NCBI RefSeq assembly: GCF_050947335.1
Contig: NC_134997.1
Location: 2,542,001-2,606,000 of the forward strand
Length of the DNA: 64,000 nucleotides
DNA from: Megachile rotundata
Lineage: Eukaryota > Arthropoda > Insecta > Hymenoptera > Megachilidae
Direction of reading: 5' to 3'
Shown: positions 42,150-50,948 of the stretch, piece by piece
Position numbering within the stretch: position 1 is the first letter of the stretch
Layout: every line of letters begins with the position of its first letter
Notes under the pieces: generated by a model
The model's database searches: none
What the model saw: the letters and a program-made list of their open reading frames with translations, nothing else
What the model was told of the DNA's origin: nothing
Program-made: the position numbers and the translations under genes

Positions 42150-43164
42150 TTTAGTGGAATGGGGAGAATTGTATAGGATACTGTGAGACAGTTCTTCTGG
42201 GCTTTTTTTTGTTTGTCTGCGTAAATGCCATGAGCATAATTAAGTAAAAGACAACATGGATATTCAATCTTTTTGCAACAATAATCCTTTGCAACTAAAA
42301 AATGAAACAATTTTTGGTAATGGTACCAATGGGGAGTCAGACTCTACAAGATGCGAAAGGCTTTGTTCCGATCGGACCACCCACCTAGAAAAAAACCGGC
42401 GAACATACATAGAAAAAAAAATAAGGGACACTTTTTCAGGGACAAGTACAAACTAATTACATCATGATTGAGGGTGCTTCATCCATTTGTTCTTCGTTAA
42501 CTTTCGTTGCAAAAATTTACTACGCATGTGTATCTCTTACGGTTTAGGACTGCGCAAGGGTCAAAGTATCCGTAAAATAATAGCAGATCCTGCGCAACAA
42601 ATTTTCTAACAAATCAAATTGATGCATTTTTAGAACGATACGGAGAGTGTACCAAGTAATGGGAATAATACACCAACGTCAACGTTGCCCTTTCTTGTCT
42701 TTCCCGTGCATAGCACGGGGCGTTCCACTAATATTAATAAGAATAGTTTTTCGCTAATATCACGAAAACTAGAGTTTTCCGTCAATTATGCATAAGGAAA
42801 AACTCGTTCAGAACCATGCCCCTAACAACATATTCGAAGGACATTAAAATCATTCGAAGTTGATTTCAAAAGTTAATAACAATTTTTCGCTAATATCTCG
42901 AAAACAAAAGCTTTCCGCGAAATTTGTATATGAACAAAATTGTTCAGAATCATGTCCGTGATAAGATATTAAAAGCGCACTAAAATCGAGAAAAGTTTAT
43001 TTCAAAAGTTGCCGGGTTTTTTGCAATAATAACACTTTGCAATTAAAAAATGAAAAATTTTTTGATGATGGTACCAATGGGGAGTCAGAACCCACCAGGT
43101 GCAAAAGGTTTCTTTCCGATCGGTCCACCCAGTTAGGCATAATCGGCGAACATACATAGAAAGA
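42150..43164. repeat. Duplicated satellite-like sequence
   Basis: Two diverged direct copies at about 42262-42412 and 43012-43160 share GGTACCAATGGGGAGTCAGA, TTCCGATCGGWCCACCCA and CGGCGAACATACATAGAAA. Between them a second short repeat of about 135 bp, containing TTTTCGCTAATATC and CGAAAAC, occurs twice (about 42749-42885 and 42888-43010). The large Gypsy element interrupts the last copy at 43165, and the sequence resumes at 55656 with the AT-rich tail and AACCTCCTCCTTTTTCGAAG. No genes. Confidence 0.6.
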
Positions 43165-44607
43165 TGTGACGGATCGGTGGGGGGAAAGCCCGAAGGGGGT
43201 TCCCTGGAGTGGGGGCAGTTAGGGAAAACGGCCCTCCACGCACCGATGCTCACACCCACGGACGATTTCTTTAATGGGGCGCCAGTGCTAATGCACTCGT
43301 CCGGAGTAATCGCCCTTCCGGCTGCTCTGTCGGGAGCGGGAATCAGAGGGGGTCAGAAAAAAAAACTAGTAAAAGACCCGCGAGTTCGTATCCAATAGAA
43401 AGTGCTTTTATTCGGGCCTCCAAGTAGGCCACGTAAGCAAAACAGAAAAAATGAATTCGCGTGGGCCCCACGCGTTACAAGCAACGGTCGAGGAAAAGGG
43501 GTCGACTCGCCAGTTGCGAGGGAGGCTTTCGCGGCGCGGGGGCTCACGGTACGCGCGAGTACAAAGATCGGAAAATACAAAGAGAACGCTGTGGTATTCG
43601 CCCGCGAAGGAACACGCCCTCTTAGGGGTCGTGGACAGCAAGGGGACGTTGGTCCTAAATACCAAAATACAGCGAAACGAAAAAGAACTAAAGTAGAGGG
43701 GACAGTGTCGTGTAGACTGTCCGCGGCCTCTAGGGTCCTCGTCACTGGGGCCAGGGGTCCTATCGCCCTCGCCCACGCGCAAATGAATAACAATAAACAG
43801 GGTACGGAGATGACTCCTACCTTTTTGCGCTGGTGGACTCCACAAAAAAAATTCCACACAGGGGCGGCGGCGACACACACTCCACGCAGGCACACACAAA
43901 AATGACACACAGTATAAAAACGGAACGCACTACTATTAACAAAAAAAAAAGAGACGCAAAACACGACAAAGCAAACGACAGAAGAGGAAGATTCGAACTT
44001 TTTAGCGGGAGGGCTTTTCGAAAATCGGCCTCTACACGCGGCGGCTCGCTGGCTTCTCCCGATCTTCTCCCCCGGTTCACGGTCTTCCCCCACCCCGAGG
44101 ATTTCGGCGTCGAGGATGGGCCATTCCACGGTGGGGTTTGGTGGCCAGGTCCTGGGGCCCTCTCGAGGTGGCAGTTGGGGGTGGCTTGTCCCCAGGCCTG
44201 GCGTTTCCCGGTGGTCGGCTGCCGGTCGCCCCCGCGGAGGATGACGGGGTGGCGCCGCGACCGGACAGCCGGTGCTCCTTCGGTGGACCCATCCCGCGCC
44301 TCCGTCGCTCAGGGAGAGGTTCCTCCGCGACCGGGGACGACGACGGCTCCTTCGGTGCTGGTTGGAGGCAGCCAAAAAAAAAAAAAAGGGGGGAAAAGGG
44401 TGGCGTCCGAAACAGATAGAAAATAAAAAAAAAACACACGAAAAGGAAAAGAAAAACACACACACACGCTCACTCATACTTGCCCCAGCGGCGAGGTGGT
44501 CCGCTTGGGCGGAGGAGTGGGGCTGGCAATTCGGGAGGATCATCGTAACGAGGCATAACCCAAAAAAAAAGGAGGCAATCAACCCAATGAAAATATGCCT
44601 CGTTACA
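43165..44607 (-). repeat. Large Gypsy element, 3' LTR
   Basis: 1443 bp, on the minus strand TGTAACGAGGCAT...CCGTCACA. It matches 54214-55655 (1442 bp) almost base for base, with visible differences only in the A/G homopolymer around 44373-44395 (55422-55440 in the other copy). TSD AAGA is at 43161-43164. The long ORFs through it on both strands (up to 409 codons) are mirrored in the other LTR and have no domain, so they are not called. Confidence 0.92.
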
Positions 44608-44620
44608 CACCCCCCCCCAA
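44608..44620 (-). other. Large Gypsy polypurine tract
   Basis: On the minus strand TTTTGGGGGGGGGTG precedes the LTR start TGTAACGAGG. It is an unusually pure G tract. Confidence 0.65.
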
Positions 44621-45693
44621 AAATTGTCCTACCCCCCTCCTCGCTTTCGCGCCCGCTCCTAGAGGCCGCACAACGAGGCGAGCGAGCGGCCGGCTTGAAA
44701 AAAAAACTGCGGTCCTGTAACGGACTTTCATGCCATTAGGAAGGGGAATCAAAAGTAATTTTCCCCTATCACAGACAAGGAGGCAGAAAAAAAAACAAAG
44801 AAGATGGAAAGATAAACTGGAGGACCACAAACAACAAAACAAAAAAAAAACGCGAAGGGACAAAACGATGGGTCCCATCCAGGAAGGGGGACCCTTGCTT
44901 CCTCAGACCCAGCGCGCCTGACTCCGTTGTCGGCCGCGGGGAGGAAGCAGAACAAAAACCTCGCATACCGACGAGCGACGGGCCACGGAATAAGAACTGG
45001 CGCAAGAAGTCGTCGCGCCGTCTTAATCCGGGCGCGATAAGCCTTCCTCAATCAACCTAATTGGCTTAGCCAAATTAGATGAGAGGCCGGGCTTTTTTTT
45101 TTTTTTTCCATCGTCGTCGGCCTACATTCAGTATTCTCCAGACAATATTTACTCACACTCGTTGATCAGCTGTTTCGGAATGCGAGTCAATCAACGCCCA
45201 GTAAATCGGCGGAGACTCAGCATTAAAATCCGAAACCCCATCTTTCGCTCGACATCAGGGGTGGCAATGTCGCGCGATAGGGCGATCCGCGTAGCTGCCT
45301 TCTATCTCTACCGTTCTCTGAACAGAAAAAAAAATCTGTCCCCCACAACGGAACGGAGAGAGAGGCGGTGAGTCGAACAAAACCAAACCAAAAAAAAAAC
45401 TTCAATGGAAGTAAAGAATCAGAAGGTGAGAATACTGTTGCGAGGTAACACACTCAACACAACACACCCCAAAAAAGAAACATAAAGGAAAAGAAAAATC
45501 AAATAAACTATAAATGAAATTGTCGCCTACTTGGCCGACACATACAAAGAAAAATAAAAATGAAAATTGGGGGAATAAAAAAACGAAACTCAAAAATATA
45601 ATTGTGAAATAATAAAGGACGGCACAAACCCCTAAAAAATCCCATCACCACATAGAAACATATATTTTTTTTTTTTCATTTTTAATTTTATAA

Positions 45694-45727
<34 letters not shown>

Positions 45728-45803
45728 TTTTCTACGTACTAAACTAAATTACCCACCACCAAGACAAAGGACAAACAAACAAAAGCGGTCACCCGCAGGC
45801 TTC
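44621..45803 (-). other. Non-coding 3' region of the large Gypsy element
   Basis: About 1.2 kb between the third ORF and the 3' LTR, rich in homopolymers (T runs of 12 or more near 45666 and 45700-45720). No conserved ORF or envelope-like gene was recognised; short ORFs here are low-complexity. Confidence 0.55.
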
Positions 45804-46586
45804 CTACCGCCTTCGGTGTGGGGCCGCCCCTCTCTTTGCGGGACCTGCCCGCGCACAATGCGGGCAGGACCGCAGGGTCACCCCTGGCCGCCCACACCTA
45901 AAGCAGTAGGGGCCGGCGGGGGAATATGGGCACTGTAGCTGCTCGTGCCCCCTCCGCCGGCACCGAAAACATACTCCTGCGGGTGCCGGGCCCGCCACCG
46001 CCGGCAGTGCCGGTCCATGCGACGGCGCATTTCCCATTATTCCTGTCATCAGAGACAGGAACTGCGCCGTCGCGTCCAATATTCGGCCCGCGGGACCACT
46101 AGTCCCGGGGCCGACGACCGCGAGGCCGGCCGCGCTTGGCGCCTCTACCGCGAGGCGGGGGCGCTTCACCGGCCGGCGATCCACTACCCGGTGCACCGTG
46201 GGTCGCGGTCGAGGAGTGGGGGGGAGCGCCGCTCCCTTTTCGGGGGTGCTCAACCCCCGGGACCTTTTTCGCCTCCTGGGCGTGGAGGCGGGCGCTGCGG
46301 CGGGTTGCGGGGCCTTCCTGGATCGGCGCCTCCTCTTCCGCCCCTTCCGTCCCTCGCTGACCCCTGGGGTGGCGACGGCGGGCCGGACCTCTGATGCCCG
46401 GTTGTCCTCTGGGGCCCGCCGCGGCTCCAGGCACGCCCCCAGGGGCAGGGGGTCGAATTCCTGTTCGGGGCGGTGGGGCGCCGCTGCACTGCGGGATGTC
46501 GCCCGCCCTCCCCTCCTTCCTTGACGCAGCATCCTTAAACAAAAATTCGTTAGGAGGGGTCGGGGGTGGGCCGTCTTCGGGGTCAT
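45804..46586 (-). CDS. Third ORF of large Gypsy element, second nucleocapsid-like protein
   Basis: The open frame extends to 46595; the first ATG is at 46586, giving about 260 residues. The first 488 nt overlap the pol 3' end in another frame; the last 295 nt are free. The N-terminal half is Pro/Arg-rich with a strongly basic cluster (GRKRRRRSRK near residue 85) that could be a nuclear signal or RNA-binding patch. The C-terminus has two fingers: CFRCRRRGHEQLQC (CCHC) and CFRCGRPGVTLRSCPHC (C-X2-C-X9-C-X2-C). The same two-finger arrangement follows the capsid in Gag (50935-50800). It sits where env lies in other elements but has no signal peptide or membrane segment. Expression could need splicing or frameshifting from Pol. 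I do not know its function. Confidence 0.65.
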   Translation of the reverse strand: MTPKTAHPRPLLTNFCLRMLRQGRRGGRATSRSAAAPHRPEQEFDPLPLGACLEPRRAPEDNRASEVRPAVATPGVSEGRKGRKRRRRSRKAPQPAAAPASTPRRRKRSRGLSTPEKGAALPPTPRPRPTVHRVVDRRPVKRPRLAVEAPSAAGLAVVGPGTSGPAGRILDATAQFLSLMTGIMGNAPSHGPALPAVAGPAPAGVCFRCRRRGHEQLQCPYSPAGPYCFRCGRPGVTLRSCPHCARAGPAKRGAAPHRRR

Positions 46587-49500
46587 CACCGACAAACGGC
46601 TTCAAGTCGGAGACGTGAACCTTCGGAACCATACGGGTTCCGGTCGTCTCCAACTCGTACACAACGGGCGATAGGACCTTTTTTATTTGGAAGGGACCAA
46701 TATAAGCGGCCGCCAGCTTCGCGGCCACATTTTCTGCGGCGGACGAGAGGACCCTATTCCGACGCCAAACTAAATCGCCTACCCGGTATTTAATGTCTCG
46801 ATGACGCGCATTATAATACTTCGCTTGTCGCTTGTGAGCGCGTTCCAATTGTTCTCGCACTAAGTCGTGCAATAACAACAAGCGACGCGATCGCTGTGCC
46901 CAGGCTTGCGGGTCTCTGCGGGAGAGCAGGGGTTCTCCTTCCACGGCGCGTCGAATACTGCCGACGGATCGTGGGGCTCTTCCAAAGTTGAGCACCGCTG
47001 GAGACTCGCCAGCTGAGGAATGCACAGCAGTATTAACAGCGAATCGGAATTCGTGCAAGTGCACGTTCCATTCACGGTGGTCCTTTTCAATAAACGATGA
47101 AATCATCGTTTTTAGGACACGATTAACTCGTTCCACCGGATTCGCTTGCGCGTGATACGGGGGAATCGTGTAATGCGTGATTCCCCATTCTTCTAAAGCC
47201 GAATCAATCTCTTTGTTGCAAAACTCGGTACCGTTGTCAGTGAGGAGTATTTCGGGGGCTCCCCAACGAAATAGCACGAGGTCCTCAAAAGCTGTTAAAA
47301 TAGCCGACCCCGTAGCTTTTCGGAGCGCCTTACACTCCACCCACTTTGTAAAATTGTCCAAGAAGACTACAACGTACCGAGCTTGACCACGCCCGAGCGG
47401 AAAAGGGCCCATTACGTCGGCGGATACCACGGCCCATGGCCGTTCGGGGATTCGCCGGCCCATGTGTCCAGCGGGAGCAAGCTGCTCGACCTTGTGCTGT
47501 TGACACACGGGACATCGCTGCACAAAACGGCGGATGTCTCGGAACATCCCCGGCCAATAAAATTCTTGGCTCACCCTTTGGTATGTTTTATCAATACCGG
47601 GGTGACCAGCGGCCGGGGGATCATGGGCATTTCGGATGGCCTTTTCTCGAAGATCCTCGGGGAGAACCAACTTCCACGCATCGTCATCCTCTCCGATAAT
47701 TTCTTGCGTGGGAGACGGACGGTGATAATACAGACGTCCGTCTTCAACTCGCCAATCGGGGTACGACGCGGAGTGCGATTCTACTTTTTTCAAGCGGTCA
47801 GCGTACCAATTACTCTCAATGTCCTTGAGAGCCGCTAAAAAGTCATGAACAGGAGGTTCTTCAGTGACGACGTCGTTCGGGGGTACTATCGCACGTGAAA
47901 GTGCATCCGGGACGTGGTGGAGGGCTCCTTTACGATGCTCAATAGAAAAAGAGTATTGTTGCATATCAAGGGCCCACCTCGCCAATCGTCCCGTGGGATC
48001 TTTTAAATTATGCAGCCATCTGAGGCTGCTGTGATCCGTAATAACGGTAAAAGAGTACCCCTCGAGATACGGACGGAGTTTTTTAATGGCCCATAAAACT
48101 GCCAAACACTCTTTTTCGGTCACTGTATATTTTTGCTCGGCAGCGGTCAAGACTCTATTCACGTAAACAATGGGGTGTTCCTCCCCATTTTGTTTTTGTG
48201 TGAGGACCGCGCCGATTGCATAGTGACTCGCGTCAGTCTGAAGAACGAACGGCAACGAAAAGTCAGGACGCGCTAAAACGGGGGTGGTACTCAGGGCTTT
48301 TTTCAAATTTTGAAAAGCCGTTTCTTGAGCTTTACCCCAATGCCAGGGCTCGTTTTTCTTAAGCAACTGCACCAAGGGGACTTTGTCACGCGCATGGTTC
48401 GGCAAAAATCGTGCGTACCAACCAACCATGCCGAGGAAACTCCGCAGTTGCTTGACCGTCGTGGGCGCCGGATACGACAAAACCGGCGCAACCTTTTCGG
48501 GATCGGGTTCGAGGCCCTTTTGGCTTATTAAATATCCCAAATACCGGACCTCTTGGCGACAAAATTCGCTCTTTTCCCGATTGATTTCGAGCCCTGCTTC
48601 GTTTAATATTCCAATGACCTTTTCGATCCATTCAAGATGGTCATCGAAGGTCTCATTGACGATAACAATATCGTCAAGATACGCGAAGGCGTGAGGTTCA
48701 AGCTCAGGACCAATCAAGCGATCCATCAGCCTTTGAAAAGTGGCCGGGGCGTTGGTCAGCCCGTACGGCATACGCGTAAATTGGAATAACCCTTTCCCTG
48801 GGACTACGAACGCCGTAATTTCTCGACTGGACTCTTCCAGAGGAATTTGGAAGTACGCCTGACTCAAATCGATGGTCGAAATGTATAGTGCAGTGCGTAA
48901 TTTGTCCAGGATCGCGTCCATATGCGGAAGAGGGTATGCGTCCTTCTTAGTGACATTGTTTACATCGCGATAGTCAATACAAAAGCGATATTTCCCGTTC
49001 GCTTTTGCGACTATCACGGGACAACTCGCCCAAGCGCTTGACGAGCGCTCAATAATTCCATCCGCGAGCATCTTGTCAACCTCCGCGTGCGCGACTTCGT
49101 AAATTTTCGGAGATACGCGTCGCGCGCGGTGTTTAATCGGTTCGTGTCCTTGCACGTCGATTTTATGCTGAACAAGAGTAGTCGCGGGAGGTTTTTCCGC
49201 AGGAGGGGGAATTATTCGATCCAACAGCTGATTTAAGCGCTCGCTTTGTTTCGGAGTAATCTCAACGATAGCGGCGCAATCGGCGTGGATAATTTCCCTC
49301 GAATCCTGCAAACCCGGAACAACAAAGGAATGAACGGGACCATTCCGAATTTTCCAAGTCGCGTTCGATGTGTCTAGGGAGATTTCAAAAGCCTCCAGAA
49401 AATCTATCCCCAACACGCAATCGTAATCTAAATTGTTCGCGACTCGGATTGGCAATGCAATCTTTCGCCCGTCGATTTCGATCTCTATCACCGCTTCGCC

Positions 49501-50811
49501 TAAGATATGGTCCTGCACGCCATTGGCCATCCGCATTTCCCCTGAAAAAGTGGGATCTATACGCGACCCTAACCATGCAATCGCGTCTGGTCCCAAGTAG
49601 GAACGCGCGGCCCCGCTATCAATTAAAGCCCAGAGCGGATGTCCAGCGACCAGTAGGCGGACATAATAGCGGCGGTCAACATATCCCGGCGGAAAATCGC
49701 GGCGAAATTTAATCGATTCGCGAGCCATTCCGACCACCTGACTGTCCCCTGGTCCAACCGGCAAATTGGCCGTCCCATGGACAAAGTAGGGATCAGTGGA
49801 GGTGATTACGGCCCTGTTCTCCAAAAGTGGAGGCGCGGGTAATGTACTCGCGGAATCGGGACCTTCACCTCGCTTTCCCCTGGTCCAACCAGCCTTTTGG
49901 CCGTCACATAGACAAATTAGGGATCGAGAGGTGACCCCCTCCTCGGTCTCCCTAAGTGGAGGCGCGGGAGGAAGTTCCGTGGGATGAAGGCCCTCTTTTC
50001 CCGGTCCCCTGGTCCAACCGGCCCTCGGGCCGTCACATGTACAAAGTAGGGATCGGGGATTGGCCTCCTCCCTCTCCTCCTCCAGTGGAGGAACGGAAAA
50101 AGGTCTCTTGAGGTCGAAATCGTCACCTCTTTGCCCCCTGGTACAACCGAGTAAACGTCCGTCACATGTACAAAGTAGGGGCTCGGAGGTGACCTCCTCC
50201 TTTGTCTCCTGGGGTGGAGGCGACGGAAGAGGTACCGCAGGATAAAAGTTATCCCCTCTCGGTCCCCTGGTCCAACCAGCCCTCGGGCCGTCACATAGAC
50301 AAATTAGGGATCGAGAGGCGATCTCCTCCTTGGCCTCTTTAAGAGGAGGCGCCGGAAGAGGTTCCGCGTGATGGAGGCTATCCCCTCCTTGTCCCCTGGT
50401 CCAACCAGCCCTCGAGCCGTCACATAGACAAATTAGGGACATGGAGGTAACCTCCTCCTTAGTCTCTGTAAGTGGAGGTGCCGGAAGAGGTTCCGCGGAA
50501 CAACAGTTATCACCTCCCTTTCCCCTGGTCCAACCAGCCCTCAGGCCGTCACATAGACAAATTAGGGATCGGGAGGTGGCCTCCTCCTTCCTTTCCAAAA
50601 GTGGAGTGGAGGGTGGCCCCACGGTTTTTGGCGAAAGAGACGGGAGGGTCAATTCAGGGAGAATTTTGAGGGTTTCCGGGAATTCCGCACAAATGTTCGG
50701 ATCCGTTGGCCCTTCCTCCACCTGAATCGTGCCTATCTGTGAGGCCTCCACGTCTTCACGCGGGTGGTCGCAGGCCTCTAGCGACTTCCCCGCGGTGCAT
50801 TTCCCGACCGC
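46099..50811 (-). CDS. pol: Pol of large Gypsy element with N-terminal 43-residue repeats
   Basis: The frame is open from 50811 (after a TAG); the first GTG/ATG-like start is at 50751. Numbered from 50751 (1550 residues): seven repeats at about 50-335, protease DSGAARSYLG near 378, RT motifs RFCIDYRDVN (591), STIDLSQAYFQIP (625) and YLDD (691-694), RNase H QTDASHYAIGAVL (839), and the integrase zinc region (GHPG...CPVCQQHK, 1049-1088). The catalytic triad is Asp in SADVMG (1112), Asp in LLTDNGTEF (1172) and Glu in NPVERVNR (1208). A GPF module (YIGPFQIKK near 1365) and a Pro/Arg-rich tail follow. All catalytic residues are intact. It is in the same frame number as Gag but separated by the zinc-knuckle segment. 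Confidence 0.92.
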   Translation of the reverse strand, partial: AVGKCTAGKSLEACDHPREDVEASQIGTIQVEEGPTDPNICAEFPETLKILPELTLPSLSPKTVGPPSTPLLERKEEATSRSLICLCDGLRAGWTRGKGGDNCCSAEPLPAPPLTETKEEVTSMSLICLCDGSRAGWTRGQGGDSLHHAEPLPAPPLKEAKEEIASRSLICLCDGPRAGWTRGPRGDNFYPAVPLPSPPPQETKEEVTSEPLLCTCDGRLLGCTRGQRGDDFDLKRPFSVPPLEEEREEANPRSLLCTCDGPRAGWTRGPGKEGLHPTELPPAPPLRETEEGVTSRSLICLCDGQKAGWTRGKRGEGPDSASTLPAPPLLENRAVITSTDPYFVHGTANLPVGPGDSQVVGMARESIKFRRDFPPGYVDRRYYVRLLVAGHPLWALIDSGAARSYLGPDAIAWLGSRIDPTFSGEMRMANGVQDHILGEAVIEIEIDGRKIALPIRVANNLDYDCVLGIDFLEAFEISLDTSNATWKIRNGPVHSFVVPGLQDSREIIHADCAAIVEITPKQSERLNQLLDRIIPPPAEKPPATTLVQHKIDVQGHEPIKHRARRVSPKIYEVAHAEVDKMLADGIIERSSSAWASCPVIVAKANGKYRFCIDYRDVNNVTKKDAYPLPHMDAILDKLRTALYISTIDLSQAYFQIPLEESSREITAFVVPGKGLFQFTRMPYGLTNAPATFQRLMDRLIGPELEPHAFAYLDDIVIVNETFDDHLEWIEKVIGILNEAGLEINREKSEFCRQEVRYLGYLISQKGLEPDPEKVAPVLSYPAPTTVKQLRSFLGMVGWYARFLPNHARDKVPLVQLLKKNEPWHWGKAQETAFQNLKKALSTTPVLARPDFSLPFVLQTDASHYAIGAVLTQKQNGEEHPIVYVNRVLTAAEQKYTVTEKECLAVLWAIKKLRPYLEGYSFTVITDHSSLRWLHNLKDPTGRLARWALDMQQYSFSIEHRKGALHHVPDALSRAIVPPNDVVTEEPPVHDFLAALKDIESNWYADRLKKVESHSASYPDWRVEDGRLYYHRPSPTQEIIGEDDDAWKLVLPEDLREKAIRNAHDPPAAGHPGIDKTYQRVSQEFYWPGMFRDIRRFVQRCPVCQQHKVEQLAPAGHMGRRIPERPWAVVSADVMGPFPLGRGQARYVVVFLDNFTKWVECKALRKATGSAILTAFEDLVLFRWGAPEILLTDNGTEFCNKEIDSALEEWGITHYTIPPYHAQANPVERVNRVLKTMISSFIEKDHREWNVHLHEFRFAVNTAVHSSAGESPAVLNFGRAPRSVGSIRRAVEGEPLLSRRDPQAWAQRSRRLLLLHDLVREQLERAHKRQAKYYNARHRDIKYRVGDLVWRRNRVLSSAAENVAAKLAAAYIGPFQIKKVLSPVVYELETTGTRMVPKVHVSDLKPFVGDDPEDGPPPTPPNEFLFKDAASRKEGRAGDIPQCSGAPPPRTGIRPPAPGGVPGAAAGPRGQPGIRGPARRRHPRGQRGTEGAEEEAPIQEGPATRRSARLHAQEAKKVPGVEHPRKGSGAPPHSSTATHGAPGSGSPAGEAPPPRGRGAKRGRPRGRRPRD
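49745..50620 (-). repeat. Seven tandem 129-bp units (43 residues) in pol
   Basis: Each unit encodes a PLPAPPL-like segment, an acidic stretch ending TSRSLICLCDG, then RAGWTRG and a variable tail. Landmarks recur about every 126-129 bp (for example near 49904, 50030, 50159, 50286, 50415 and 50544). The unit nearest protease is degenerate (YFVHGTANLPVGPG). Units keep the reading frame while differing at many positions, which suggests selection on the protein. Confidence 0.85.
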
Positions 50812-50948
50812 CTAGCGAGGCAATCGGGGCAGGTTAGTATCGTCACCCCTTCTCTATTGCATCCGTAACATACCCGGATCCTACGGGGGAGGGGGCAGTC
50901 GGCAGCCCAATGTCCGGGCTGTCCGCAATTATAGCACTCCCCCCCCCC
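50778..50948 (-). CDS. Zinc-knuckle segment of Gag, reached by -1 shift at G10
   Basis: A run of ten G on the minus strand (50948-50939) precedes CYNCGQPGHWAADC (CCHC) and CYGCNREGVTILTCPDC (C-X2-C-X9-C-X2-C). In the Gag frame the reading ends VL-stop at 50929; rereading one G opens the zinc fingers, which end at a TAG (50780-50778) overlapping the open pol frame by about 34 nt. Either programmed slippage or a one-base length change in the run explains this. The fingers would form the nucleocapsid. Confidence 0.7.
   Translation of the reverse strand, partial: GGGECYNCGQPGHWAADCPLPRRIRVCYGCNREGVTILTCPDCLARRSGNAPRGSR

Noticed and set aside
43353..44582. ORF of 409 codons on the minus strand (and 369 codons at 54402-55511)
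   Set aside because: Both lie wholly within the paired LTRs of the large Gypsy element, differ only through a homopolymer shift, and show no domain; they are fortuitous in GC-rich LTR DNA.
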